Positions 1 through 14,561 of a DNA stretch of 64,000 nucleotides are shown here, in pieces. Within the stretch, counting starts at the first letter, position 1, and every line of letters begins with the position of its first letter. The notes under the pieces were generated by a model, which did no database searches, was not told where the DNA came from, and saw only the letters and a list, made by a program, of their open reading frames with translations. Position numbers and translations under genes: made by a program. The DNA comes from Diatrype stigma (taxonomy: Eukaryota > Ascomycota > Sordariomycetes > Xylariales > Diatrypaceae): assembly GCA_022225965.2 (NCBI GenBank), contig JAKJXP020000015.1:186001-250000 (forward strand). Direction: 5' to 3'.

Positions 1-612
1 GGCTAGCCTTAGCCGCCTTGAGGTCGATCTGATGAAGGTGCGTGATCTTCCAATTCCAGGGCGGGAATGTATTGCTGATGATAAGCAGGCAAACAAAGCA
101 AGCAAGACGAATGCAGAGGCTCTCAAGACAGTCCGAGATGAGAGCGCGTCGAAGCTTGCGACAGCAGAATCCAAAGCCAAAGCTGCTGAAGACCAAGCCA
201 GCGACCTTGAGACACAATTAAGACACAGAGATGAAGAGCTAGAAAAGGTATGAACGACCATAAGCTGCTTTTAGCGGACGGGATACTAATGGAGCAAAAC
301 CACAGATGCGCAAGCAGATGAAGCAGAAAGACGAGGAGAAAGCGGCGACACAAACGGAATTGGACGACCTGCTGATGGTCTTCGGCGACCTGGAAGAGAA
401 GGTCGAAAAGTACAAGGTAAGTCGCAGGGCATTTCACCTAGAAGCACATAGGTGCTCCGGTTATAGTGGGAATCCCAAATCCAGATGCATGCTGACTTTG
501 CCATTAGCAACGGCTGCGAGATCTAGATCAAACGATATCTGACGATGAAGATGGGGACGGGGACGAGGACGACGATGAGGATGGCGACGAAGACGACGAT
601 GAGATAGACTAA
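1..612 (+). CDS. USO1: USO1/p115 vesicle tether, C-terminal end (5' end outside window)
   Basis: This is the 3' end of a coiled-coil golgin of the Uso1/p115 family, which tethers ER-derived COPII vesicles to the Golgi. Visible exons are 1-247, 306-416 and 508-612, with clean GT..AG introns at 248-305 and 417-507. A further 51-nt intron is likely at 38-88 (GTGCGT..CAG, in phase), which would remove an odd PIPG stretch from the coiled coil. The protein is rich in K, E, A and Q in heptad style. Its end has the family signature DLLMVFGDLEEKVEKYK, followed by a tail of about 25 residues that are nearly all Asp/Glu and end in EID. Acidic C-terminal tails are known in p115/Uso1. The globular head lies upstream of base 1, so the start is not seen. 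The next gene follows on the same strand. Confidence 0.75.
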
Positions 613-1191
613 ACTGGCTACCTTATAACATCCATCGTACGTGAGCGCCTGAAGTGGTCTAGGAGCAGCAGGTATGGATCGTTGAGCAAAGCAACGTACC
701 ACTGTATTATGAGTCAAATTCGTCAGCATATATATACATATATGATCTCATATATATGTGCCATGCAAGCTTGATATGCATGCTTCATATGCATGCTTCA
801 TATGCATGCTTCATATACCCCATATCGATACCCAAGCGACAATGCCATAAGTTCTGGTTTGAATAAACCCTTACTTTGCCTGCCTCCTACTCATACTTGA
901 TCGCGCAAGCAGCATTTGTCTCCATGCAGATAGCCGGTACTAGTGCCCATAGTGAGCTTCTGATATGCAACTAACCAGACCTCAACCCTCCACTTTCCAC
1001 AATTTCTTCACTGTAGAAGAAATTCGTCAGTACCTGTAGCACACAGCAGCAACGTTGGTATAAACGGTGATTGATTGTACTCGCACTTGTCTGTTTCTTA
1101 GATCCGGTGAACAGACGTCTACGGTCTACATACATCTATCTACACGCCCAGCAAAAGGGTAAAAATACCTACCTAGGTACCTACTTAAATC
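613..1191. other. Intergenic, USO1 3' flank and PRMT3 promoter
   Basis: No gene is seen. It holds an AT-rich alternating TATA stretch near 725-760, a 13-bp tandem repeat (773-811), and a TACCTAGGTA palindrome at 1170-1179, close upstream of the PRMT3 start codon at 1192. Confidence 0.6.
773..811. repeat. 13-bp tandem repeat, 3 copies
   Basis: Three head-to-tail copies of [G/C]ATATGCATGCTT lie at 773-785, 786-798 and 799-811. The last two are identical and the first differs at one base. Each contains the palindrome ATGCAT. They sit in the short spacer between two co-directional genes. Confidence 0.85.
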
Positions 1192-3865
<2,674 letters not shown>

Positions 3866-4597
3866 GCGTGAGGTAATCAAGTTCGAAGAGGGGAGAGACC
3901 GAGCCACGTGCGTATATATAAAATAAAAGGGGTCAATGAATAAACGGGCGAGGTTGGTGCAAACCTTGTTTTCTTTCCTTCGGGAGCAATGGAGAGAGAG
4001 AAAGTCCCTTGGGTTGAGTGGTCCTGTGTCCGTAGTCTTGCCACGTAATCGGTGAGTTGCCAAGGTCGCATACTTGAAATGCACACAACTTGTATGGCCA
4101 CAAGCCGACAGGTCTTGATCTTGTTTGATGACAATAGGTGAACAGTAGAGCGCATGAGATATCACATCCTATGCACATGATCGAGGCACCTAACAACTAA
4201 CTCTTTATGCAATTCTTCATTGAAAACCTGGCCATAGCCTATCTACTACTCTAACACTGCCACTTGGGCATTCTTCTATACAAGTTTTCAAGAAATATTC
4301 TAATTAGTACGCAAGCACTCTCTATGTGTGTGCGCGCGTAGTAAAGCGTTTCGTCATCAATCGCCGCAGCTTGAGACCAACCATATTCCTACCCGGAAAA
4401 GAGAGAAAGAAAAAAAGGGTGATAAACCCTCCAATAAAGCCACCGTCCTGTAGAACGCCGTCAGCCGGGCCTTCCTGGCCTGTGATCCGTTTATTTTGTT
4501 TATGCCTGTAGTTGAAAACTATCCACTGTAAATTATAACGAAGGGAAAATGTGAAGGACACATGCTCATGTCGTTCCAACCAACCACATCAGCACCT
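3866..4597. other. Intergenic between convergent genes
   Basis: This stretch holds the facing 3' ends of the PRMT3 and MscS-like genes. I see no coding signal, repeat or RNA gene. Confidence 0.6.
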
Positions 4598-7380
4598 CTA
4601 CCGCTGCTCGTAGTTTGATCGTGAGCTGCTGCTAGGGGCTCTTGCCCTGGATGGATGCCGAGACGGCGCCTGCGTGCCTGGTACATAGGGTGAACTCGAC
4701 GAGCCTGACTGGGTGCTGGTATTTTGACTATGGCCCTCTGGCAGGAAAGGGTTTGGCCCGCCAATCTGTGCTTCTTCATCAAAGGGGCCAAGATGCTGCG
4801 TCACCTGGAGACCTGGCATGCTTGCACCTGCCACAGGCCTGGGGTCGTAATTCTCGCCGATGGGTCTTGCTGGAGCATCACCAGCTCTTCGACGGCCGGC
4901 GACGCTGGGAGACTTTTGTAAGCTCAGTTGCTGCGACTCTATGTCGTTTGACCGGCGTTGGTCCACGCTTGCACCACGCGAAGCGTGCGATGTGTTGTCT
5001 TCGCGCGTGTGGCCCCAGTCGTCAGCCACGAGGGTCGGGTTGACCGTGGTGAAACTTTGCATAGCTTTGAGTTCATCATTTAGGGGGTCGGCTTCTTCTG
5101 CAGGCTTGGGGGGGACCATGCGCGCGGCTACTTTATCCTTTGAAGCTTGATCCCGAGAAGCAGCAGCGATTTCATCCGAGACAGACACAGAATATGATGG
5201 GTTGGTAGGTCCACCCAATGCCTCGCCCCCACCACCAGGTGCGTAGATCGGAATCCGCTTCAAGGCCAAAGTCAGTGCGCACATGAACTTGGAGCGCCGG
5301 GTGGCCCGGACCGCGTCGTTGTGCCAGTTCGACTTGTGCTTAACCGTAACCCTGAGTTGCAATTTGTCCAGATCGCCAACACCTCCAACGCTGACAATGA
5401 TGTCTGGTAAGAAGTCTCGTGAGTTATCCGGGGAGCGCACAAAGTTCTCCATTTCCTGACGCAGCAGCTCAATGTCTTCGAATGACGTATCAAATGAAAC
5501 GTTGATTTCAATAACCTCCTTCATGGCTTTGCTCCGAGTAACATTCTCGATCCAAAGATTGTTGAGTATAATATTTGGCACCTGAACAGTCTGCATCTTG
5601 TCGATCCGGACAAACACAGTGTAGAGCAGGGAAATTCTCTCCACAACCAACTTTTCTCCCGACGTCCCAGCAATGTCAACACGGTCACCGACATCGTATG
5701 GATGCTTGACAAACAAGAAAATGCAAGAACCCAGAAACTCCTGGGTCGTGACTGCGAAGACGAATGATAGCGAGAGTAAGGCGGTTCCTGCTGTTGTTAT
5801 AGTGGTGATGAAGGAGCTCTGGAAGAAGGCAACTAGGAAGCAAAGGTTAGAACATGAGTGTCTCCAGCGACTATGGGTCTCAACTTACGGAAAACAAAGA
5901 TGACAATCAAGAGGACGACAAACAGGAGGATGCTGTCGAATACAGTGAGGGCTTGACCGATATCCTTCATGCTATGAGAGATCGCTTTCCTCTCTTTGCC
6001 AATCTCGACGACCTTTCTAATCATCTCATCAAGGCTGATGTCGCCATTGCCGTCTGCATCAATTGACGCAAAACATTCCTCGGCGTCATCGCGATGGCCT
6101 GCACCCAAGACTTCGATAACATCCTCCACGTAGAGCGCATCTTTGCCTTCTACAACGAAGGACATCCAAATACGTCTCGCCAGCGCCTCGGAAGTCCGGG
6201 TCTTCTCCAGAGCCTCCACGACGATAGAGTGGGCAGCGTTCGGGTTGAAGACCTGCTTGCCGGTAATCTCAGAGGCCACATGGCCGAAGACGGATGTGAC
6301 TTTGTCGCCGAACCGTCCAACCTTGCCACCTGCCTCAGCAATGAGGGCCATGGGGTTGACCGAGTCCTTTTTCGAGTGGCCCTTCTTCTTTTTGCCTATC
6401 AACACATCGATACTATCATTGATGATGATATCCTCTTCCTCGAATTCAGGGCTGTACATGGGGAATAGGGCTCTCGAGGCATCATACATCAGACTAAGCA
6501 GACTGACGTCTCTCTTAGAATCCGAAATACGGTTTGCAAAAGACCTCTGATGATATGTAATGCTGATGAGCTGAACAATAGCCTTCTCACCCAGCAATAT
6601 GCCGGCAGATACGAGCAGGGATCCCAGTATTTTCTTGAGTGTGTTGACCCAGTTCACATCGTCGAAACTGCTGGTGAAAAGACCGGTGAAGATGAGGAAA
6701 GAAGCCAGAGCCCAGAAGAAGAGGGAGAGTGGAATCTCCAGAGCACGAATGACGGTAGCATACTTCCGCGTCCCAGCACTAACGAAACCGACGAGGAACA
6801 TGAATGCTGTGGGTAACAAATGAGCAACAAGCTTGCCGACCCAAAGAGACACCCACATGCACTCGATCCAAACAAAGACATTGAATAGACGAGGGCCGTC
6901 GAGGCAAGTTGTGTTCCCATCCTGATCGGTTGTGCAAGTCCCATGACCAGCCATCACATGCATGTTGTCGGTAGCCGGAATGACGATCAAAGGAACGGCT
7001 AGGAATATGCCGATAGGTATGATGTAGATGAGGTATCGCGTGACAATGGAGAAGCCGATAATCTTGTTGTACAGTCGACCCATGGCATTGACGCGGAACT
7101 CATCGGATGCGAGCGTCTCGCTGCGTGTAGGAGCTTCGTTCTGCTTGGCGTGTCTCCGTCCCCATTGGCCTTGCTTCTCATTGCCGGCATCCTCAGATTT
7201 GTTCGCATCCAACGGATTGAAGCCATTGCCAAGCCCCTGGCTCGGTTTCCGAGCCCCCGTCGAGCTCGCGTTGCTGCGGACCTGTTGTAGTGGGATCTCT
7301 TGGTCCATGTTTCCCTGGGGGCCTCCGAGTGACATAAATCCTCTCGAAGACCTGGGCGATTTAACCGATCTAACTGACAT
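4598..7380 (-). CDS. MscS-family mechanosensitive channel with EF-hand (Msy1/Msy2 type)
   Basis: A membrane channel of the fungal MscS group. In fission yeast the relatives Msy1 and Msy2 are endoplasmic-reticulum channels that control calcium during hypo-osmotic shock. Exons (minus strand) are 7380-5889 and 5832-4598, joined by a 56-nt GTAAGT..TAG intron, giving 908 aa. After a polar N-terminus of about 100 residues come four membrane segments. A canonical EF-hand loop (DADGNGDISLDE, residues 441-452) follows. Two more hydrophobic segments come next, and the intron falls inside this stretch just before the MscS pore helix (ITTITTAGTALLSLSFVFAV). Then comes the beta domain KHPYDVGDRVDI. The last 200 residues are Ser/Pro/Gln-rich and probably disordered. 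The EF-hand directly before the pore suggests calcium feedback (inference). Confidence 0.92.
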
Positions 7381-10290
7381 GATGATAGATGTAGAGCGGG
7401 GATGTCGACGGAGCCAGATCAGGCGGAGGGAATGGCATGCAGAGCCAGTCTGCTGTTGTCACCTATCGGGCTCGACAAAGAACAGCCAGCCAACTATTGC
7501 TTTATAACCGTACCAAACAATCAGGCTGACGAGATGCCACGGTTTATCCAAGCACCCGACCCAACCAGTACTAGAAATGCTGCTCGGGAGGAGGGTATGT
7601 AAACTCTAGAACTGAACCCCGAGCTCGCGAATCAAATCATGAACAAAAGGATGAATTATAATCCAAAGGAGACCGATCAAAGAGAGGACGGGACAACATC
7701 CAGGGTAGAACAGGGAATAAAGCTTGAAAGAATGAGGGGACGTATGTGAGTCGCCAATGGTTATGTAAAGAAATGGCAATGATGTGAAGTTTGGTCAGTG
7801 TTCATGTGGAGGAGTTTTCACTGTACGAAGTAGGTACTACCAGTACTACCGGTACTACCTGCTCCTCCCTGCTCGTACCAATACGATGATACATGCGCCA
7901 ATATACCAGCAATTGATAGTACGTAGGGGTAGTATTAGTATGGAGGGAAGTCAGGAAGGTCTACCTACCTATGTAGGTACTTACCTACGAAGGCAGTCCC
8001 ACATACATACATGCCCGCGCTGCAAGCACGACGTAATGAACCGAACTAGCCGAGGCTATCTGGACTTTGGCGCTTCCAATTCCACATTTCAACGAGTACT
8101 AGTGAGGGTTCAACTACCTAGAGGAGGCACAGGCAGAGGTTACCAAGTTACCAGGTTATGGTGAGTGCAGGTGGGAGTAGGTGGGAGTGGGTGGGAGGTC
8201 GGTGACTCAAGTTCGAGGTCCGCCCCCGTTGGCTAGAACTTTTGCGCTACCTTTGTTCCCCTTGTTCATCCCGTCTGTTCGGGTGATTTATACCAGGCAG
8301 GACTCCCACTCTGCACGCCTTTGACGACGCACCCTGGGTCCATCGTTCCATATTCCCTGGTTCCAGGTTCCCTAGAACATGTAACAAGTGGGCGTACAAG
8401 CCGCGAAGTAACGACAGGTAGGTACTCGTATGAGCTTTCCATATGTCGCCAATCCGATATAAAATTTTCGATTTGATTAATTATTCAAAGTATTTTTAGC
8501 TTGTTCCTGGCGGCTTGCATGATCCGGCGGGCTAGCGTCCAGGGACCTTGGGTGCAGGTGGCTTGCAAGGTCTTGGTAGCACCCGCGACAGCGTCGTAAC
8601 GGCGTGCACTACACCTGCAATAGCTGCGGCAAGAGCAGATATATTACTGCGTAATAAGGAGATTTAGGGGTCCTCTGGCAGCCGCCTCTTTCGGTCATCA
8701 GCCACTTGAAACGCGGGAAGCGGTCCAACCCTAGGCTTGCCTGGTGAACCCTGGTCGCGTGGCGTCTTGTCTGGTGTTTCACAACGACCTGACTGGCAGG
8801 AGAGGCAGACCTTCATGTTTTTGCTGGATCTGGCTGGTCTGGTTCGCTGCCCACTGCCAGGAAGCTGGTATGTATGAACATACCTAGGTAGTAATTACCT
8901 AACAAGTCAGGCAAGAGGTAACCTGCGTGCCTGCATCGTGTTTGCGTGTGTCCATCCACCGTGCCACCATACATACATACTACCTAGAGCAGGTGACTGC
9001 CCAGGTGGACAGACCTACAACGAACAGAAGGAACCTTCAGTGCTCGAATGTTCGAGTTGCTCGAATGTTCGAAATGCTCGAATGCCCGAGTGATTGGTCG
9101 GTCGAGTAACTGGTGGTACAGGCGACATGCCAAAGTACCGTACAGCTACAGACTACCTATACTACCTGTATGTACATACCTACAGTACAACCCCATACGG
9201 TAAGAACTATAGATCTACAGCAGCCTAGCCCAGATCCGATTCAGGCCCTTCGTCAATCGTAGCCGAGCAGAGCTGAAGAGATCGATCGTTGATCAGTGGG
9301 GACCGGGATCTACTAACCTGCCAAGTAAATGTCTCTCATCCTATTATCCAACACTATCAAGTGGCTATCTCCTGACATCTCCAACTCACTTTACCTATGC
9401 CTTGTTTTTGCCGTTTCAACGCGGCAGATGGTCATTTAGATAACCTTGAGTTAATGCACGGCAATCAATTTGGTCTGAACATCCTCATATAGAACCACCC
9501 ACCGCTGCCACCGCCGGCTTGATTTCAAGATAGTTCTTGGTAGTCCCGGCAGTCTTTCCAACCTCCGATAGTCTCTCCACTCATTAAGCCCGCCGGCCCA
9601 AGCCACGTCAGTCGATCATCATCAACCACCTCGCCCACCTCGCCCACCGCGCCCGCCTCGTCCACCTCTTCGGGTTCGACTTACGACGGCTTCCCCACAA
9701 GAAAAAAATGTGTACTACGTAGTATACGATAGAAAACATCTATACTACATTATAGCATCGTCAGATTTCGTCCAGGGGTCCTTGTATTTCCAAGGTAACA
9801 TGCCAAATGCGACAGATGGCATCTTCCATTCGAATCTATCTAGAAGCCCTGACCGAGAGCGCTAATGCACCTCATTAGGGGTTCAAATGAAGTAGCTCTC
9901 GAGTTTATATCACTCCATAGCTCGATGCTCTACTATGACAAGTAATCTCTGTCTAATACGGCAAGCGTTGGTCTAACTAATTACAATATATAGCAAGGCT
10001 GACTTACCACTGAGTGACCCGGCTAGGGAGAATCCACTTGTTATACTTGGAGGTCATCAACCCCTTCTTCCAACTCAACACCTTTTTGCTACCGTGTATC
10101 TGTACCTCAAGGTCAGCTCGCAGTGACTGGCCGAATCCCACCCCTCTCCTCTCATTTCTATCGCGTACGTATGTATCGAGACGAAGATGCTATATTCGGC
10201 TTCTCCTCCTTTACTCCACGCAAATCGTCTCGTGCTTCACCTCCGCCTCGTGCTTCGTCCCCAACTCGTCCTCCTCCGATCACAAAGGTA
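7381..10290. other. Gene-poor region upstream of the MscS-like gene
   Basis: I recognise no gene in these 2.9 kb. Open frames are short and lack codon bias or known motifs. Repeated TACCTA/TAGGTA words occur (around 7960-7990, 8881-8890 and 9165-9185), as does a 17-bp tandem repeat at 9041-9091. The part next to 7381 should hold the promoter of the minus-strand channel gene. Confidence 0.5.
9041..9091. repeat. 17-bp tandem repeat, 3 copies
   Basis: Three consecutive copies of TGCTCGAATGTTCGAGT lie at 9041-9057, 9058-9074 and 9075-9091, with one to three differences between copies. Each contains TTCGA/TCGAA near-palindromes. It lies in noncoding sequence. Confidence 0.85.
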
Positions 10291-10299
10291 GTGTGACAT

Positions 10300-10920
10300 T
10301 GTTGTCTTGTGACTGTCGCAGTAAATGACATTGGTGCTTGCGTCGTGCTAGAGCAGCAGAAGAGCCGCCTGGTTTGCATAGTCGCACTTCCGGCTCCACG
10401 GTAAATTCTTTCGACCTTACAGCAAGCGGAAATAGGCTGCCCCAACTATTTAGAGATTCACCCTTTCTCACTCCATCGAGATACATTATAACGTCCAACA
10501 CCACACCCGCATATTAGGGTCAGCTCTCCTTCCCCCTTGGACTAATGCATCTAAAATGCCATTGCTTATATGAGTTATTTGACGAGGTTCAAACTCGAAA
10601 TAATGTAAAAGCCACAGAAGGTGGCTTTTGAGATCAAACTTGGGACAAGGTATATTGGGCAAGACTTGTTGGGGTCCTCTCCCTTTGCCAGCAAAATATT
10701 GTACTATCTCAAGATGGTGGTAGTGAACAGCCATCACCATAAGAGACGACACTGTGAAATATTCTCAGTCGTCTGGTGCTGTTCTCGGAATAGATGGTCG
10801 ATGGGAGCTCCCAGCTCCAGACATCGCTGAAATGTAAGGAGCACGCCCTCCTTGCATTCCCATATAAGGGCATGGCAGCGGCTAGAGGTGAAATCTTCGA
10901 AAGAAATTTGACTAGTCACG
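10300..10920 (-). pseudogene. Ankyrin-repeat gene remnant, frameshifted
   Basis: The minus strand carries pieces of ankyrin repeats spread over different frames. From 10919 downward the first frame reads LTFQRCLELGAPIDHLF, typical of the entry repeat in fungal ankyrin proteins. A second frame gives MAVHYHHLEIVQYF. One base out of frame from it, the same helix continues as LLAKGEDPNK, so a single extra T around 10700 explains the break. A third piece reads LVQGGRRADPN near 10520, and a fourth LFPLAVRSKEF near 10420. No start-to-stop frame survives. It lies about 550 bp from a hAT transposon, in a gene-poor island where gene decay is expected. It could instead be an ankyrin gene with unrecognised introns, but I found no splice pair that repairs the breaks. 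Confidence 0.5.
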
Positions 10921-11456
10921 TTATGCTATGTTGAACTGCATATCAAGGCAAGAGATTTGATATCCCAAACCTCGAGAGAACCAGCAAGATGAAGAACATC
11001 GGTGGGTATATCGTATATTCTAGCGATTGCTTAAAGGATGTTGGTATCAAAGAAAATCAATCATATTTGGAATCTTATAGTAACTCAGGGTTTTGCAGGG
11101 CAAGAAACTGGTCTGATATGGTTGCTGGAATCGTCCATCCGGGGAGTATCCACTGGCTCCCGCAGTCCACTAATAAGGGGGTGACGTACATATACATTGG
11201 GGAGAATGTGCCATTATGGCTTTAGCGAAGGCTCGGATTTCAATTGGTGAGTTGATAGACGGGTCAGTAATTGGTAACATATGGATAGAATCTTGTGAGT
11301 GTATATGATGTGCAAAGATAATAACACTGAATTTTGCTGTGGATTATAAGATGATGCAGAGAAATCATGCTCTTCGCAGAACCAGTTCGTTACCAGGACC
11401 ATAGTAAGTTAGTTTAGGCATAATATTATCATCTCGTTTAGACCTGCTCGGATAAG
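10921..11456. other. Intergenic, left flank of the hAT element
   Basis: A 78-codon plus-strand frame at 10989-11225 resembles nothing I know. No other signal is seen. Confidence 0.4.
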
Positions 11457-11464
11457 GCTGTATA
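11457..11464. repeat. Left target-site duplication of the hAT element
   Basis: GCTGTATA lies immediately left of the inverted repeat. The right copy at 14562-14569 is GCTGCATA. Seven of eight bases match and the mismatch is a C/T transition. An 8-bp duplication is the hallmark of hAT insertion. Confidence 0.85.
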
Positions 11465-11485
11465 CAGGGTGTTAAGCCATTCCAC
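11465..11485 (+). repeat. Left terminal inverted repeat of the hAT element
   Basis: It starts CAGGGTGTTAAGCCATTCCA and matches the reverse complement of 14541-14561 at 19 of 21 positions. Both differences are transitions. Confidence 0.9.
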
Positions 11486-14400
11486 TTCAATCCACCAAGG
11501 CCTTTGATGGATGGATTGCAGTAATTGCAACCAGCCCCCTAGATTTAATGGATAGAAGTGGCGCAATTGCCATTAAGTTGCAGTAGAGTGGCAGTGGTTG
11601 TATTAAAAAATGAAGCTATAAAGAGGATTTACGAGGGTGATTCGTAGTATTATTATTCGCTAGTTATATCTATCGGGCTTATTGGTTCTGATTCGGATAT
11701 AATGGCCCTTAATTCTGATTTAATAGCAATATCGATTTACGATATTGCCTATTTTATAAGCTCGGTATTATTTATTCGTTAAGCCCGTAATTCTTTTTTT
11801 TTTTTTAGCAATTAAGATTAACGTTAAATTAAAAGTATCGAATAGGCCTGTTTTGTATTACGACCGTAGGATCTGGTACATTTCGATTGTAGCAACTTTA
11901 AGCTTAATTCGTTATTCGGTAATTATCCTTTCTATAGCCGAAAAAAGCCGCTTATATTCGGAAGATATTGCTTGAATTATAAGGAAGTCGAATGCTATTT
12001 GGAATAGGCGTAGGTATTTGTATTGCTTTGATTTTCAGTATACGATAGGATCCTTAACGTGTTTATCGTTAGGATATTCATTGTTATACCACGTCTTATA
12101 TTTATCGAAGTTATCGTTAAAGTTGCAATTGCCGCTTGCGGCCGTTGCGTTGCCGAAAATTTGGGTCTGGATATATTTATCGAGTTCGTTAAGGGGTTTA
12201 TTTTGTGACTGTTATATATCGGGTTTGGAGGTAAAATTCGAAGGGGGGTTTTTTGAAAAGTAGTTATTATTCCATACATTTCTGACAATAGCCTTCGCTT
12301 TGACGATTTATTTAGGTCGATTATTTTAAGCCTTTTCCAACCATTTCCATTACAAAACAGAATAAAGGGCAATAGCAGTGTAATAAATAGGTATATCGTT
12401 AAGCGTATTATAATATTCGTTAAGCTTTATTTAAGCCAGATTAACGTTGGTAGCGATAAATCGCGAATCGGGAAGTTCGGCAGCCTTTGTTTTAAATTCC
12501 TCGAGCTTTAATAGCAGCCATTCGTACGTAAAAATAACCTCCCAGATATTACCGAAAGAGCGGACAATTCCTTTTTTCCGGGTACGAAGAAATCCATTAT
12601 CCTTAAGCCTTCTCGTTGCAAGCTCGAAAAAACGAAAAACCTCTTTTGTAAATCCGAGGACCTTTTAATCGTAATTTGTTAATTAGAAGCCTATTTAAAG
12701 AATAATGGGTTTTTTGACGCCCTTTTTAATTCGGCCCGAGCGCGTACGATTCTCGGCATTCCATTTGCGACGGAACTGTTGGTGTAGGATTTTAAAAGAA
12801 AACCGAAAATTAAAGGCACGATTAATCATGTAATATTACAAAAGCCAACGGATAGCGTTATTAAGAATAACATCGACGATTTTATTAAAAGGGGTATTCG
12901 AGGGATTCGTAATAAAAAGGATACGTTATATTTGATAAAGCTTATTAGTTAATTTGTTAAATCGGTATATATAAGTAACAATATTATAAAATTTATTAAC
13001 GGGCCCCTTTTTTCGCCAAAGTTTGTATTTAGCTTCTATTAGCGCTTTCTTGCCGTTAATTTCAGCCTTAAACGCTTTTATATCCTAACCAAATAATAAG
13101 GCTTTTGCAGCCAAGTTAAAGATGTATCCAACGTAGCGGCCCCGCCGCGAGCGCTTATCGAATCCGAATTCCACCCTTAGTTCATTCATTGTTATATCGT
13201 TAACGGTTGCGTTATTAAATATAAAATAATCGATTTTATTTTTGGAGATTTCGTAGGATTCGATTAACTTAATTATTTCTTTAGCAACGTTAGCGCCGCT
13301 ATGGCGCAATGCCAATTCGGATAGGCCGAGGTAAAGCTTTATAAGTATATCGGTTTTATTCCTAAAGAAGCAATATATACCATATAACGAATGGCGATTC
13401 TTCGAGTGCCATCCATTAAAGGCTAGATAAATTAAGCCGGGCGAGGTTTATAAAGCTTTAACGATGGCACCTTTATTTCGATGAAACGCCTTAATAACTA
13501 TGTTGTATATTATAATTCGGAATATGTGGGCTTATTGAATTTTAATTAAAGGGCTTAGGTATTCGAAAATTCGGCGCAGTCCTGATTCTTTAGCAATTCG
13601 AAAAAAATGGTTTCATTTAATAATCCAGTTAATTAATAACCGGCGGAATTCCTGTTTATCGAAACTCTTTAATAGGGTATTTATAAGTGCTTGTTCTTAA
13701 GAATTATCGGTATCTAATTCGAAATAACTTGTAATCGAAGGCGATTGCGAGGGTTTCTTTGACGTACGGGATTTTTTTTTTAATTAATGCCGAGATTTCG
13801 TTTTTCCAGGCGGCGCGGAAATATCATGCAATTTATATAGGTAATTCATATAATTTTGCGTTTTACGGTATAAAAACTGGCCGATTTTATGAAAGTTTTG
13901 TTTAAGGCATATTTTATATATTCAAAAGCGTTGGCTTTTTTTGTTCGTTATATCGAATCCGAATAACCAAAACCATCCGTAATGTGGTCCGGAAATCTGG
14001 GTTAGGATATAACCTGGGAACCTTTTAATTAAGCGTAAATTAAGGATAGGATCGTCGGTAAGGGCATCGGAATGGGATTTAATTGTCGGTCGTAATCGAG
14101 GGATTCGTTTGGGAGTAATGGTATCCGAATCGACGCCGCTAAGAATACCGCTATCAGTATTATTTGAAGTTGAAGCCATTGCGAAATAATTAATGGAAAA
14201 ATCGTAACAACGAAGTAACGAAGTATTGTTAGAAGAGGGGAAAGGGAAAGACCAATATGTAAAAGCCCTTAACTTCGCAAATATCGATGCCCAATTTTTC
14301 GCCCAAAATCTTCGGAATCCTCCGTTATGGCGGTGCATATTAATTATTTGTTAGTATTTCCATACATTTTAATAAGGAACATTAACAATGGGTTTTATTA

Positions 14401-14540
14401 GCCACTGTAACGTGCCATTAGTTGCATAATTAATGGAATTATCGTGGAGTGGATTGTAGGTTGCGCAACTTCAAAAAATCCCGAATGGATGGATTGCAAG
14501 GGGTGGTGGTCCACGAAAAGTGGCCACGAAGTTGCAAGTG

Positions 14541-14561
14541 GTGGAATGGCTTGATACCCTG
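14541..14561 (-). repeat. Right terminal inverted repeat of the hAT element
   Basis: On the minus strand it reads CAGGGTATCAAGCCATTCCA plus one more matching base, pairing with 11465-11485. It is followed directly by the right target duplication GCTGCATA. Confidence 0.9.

Larger units (their letters stand above)
11465..14561 (-). mobile_element. hAT-superfamily DNA transposon, full length, RIP-decayed
   Basis: A 3097-bp element bounded by 21-bp inverted repeats that begin CAGGGT and match at 19 of 21 positions, flanked by an 8-bp target duplication (7 of 8). Both features fit the hAT superfamily. The transposase lay on the minus strand. Near 14180 a frame begins MASTSNNTDSG and runs into a BED-type zinc-finger region, where an expected W is a stop (TGG to TGA, about 13920) and an expected zinc-binding C is Y. 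At 13315-13085 the conserved block survives as FIFNNATVNDITMNEL followed by GYIFNLAAKALLFG. At about 12345 GNGWKRLKIIDLNK fits the later W-x-x-L region. The interior is strongly AT- and TpA-rich while CpG is kept, as RIP leaves it; the outer 100-150 bp are much less altered. No intact transposase can be made. Confidence 0.88.
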
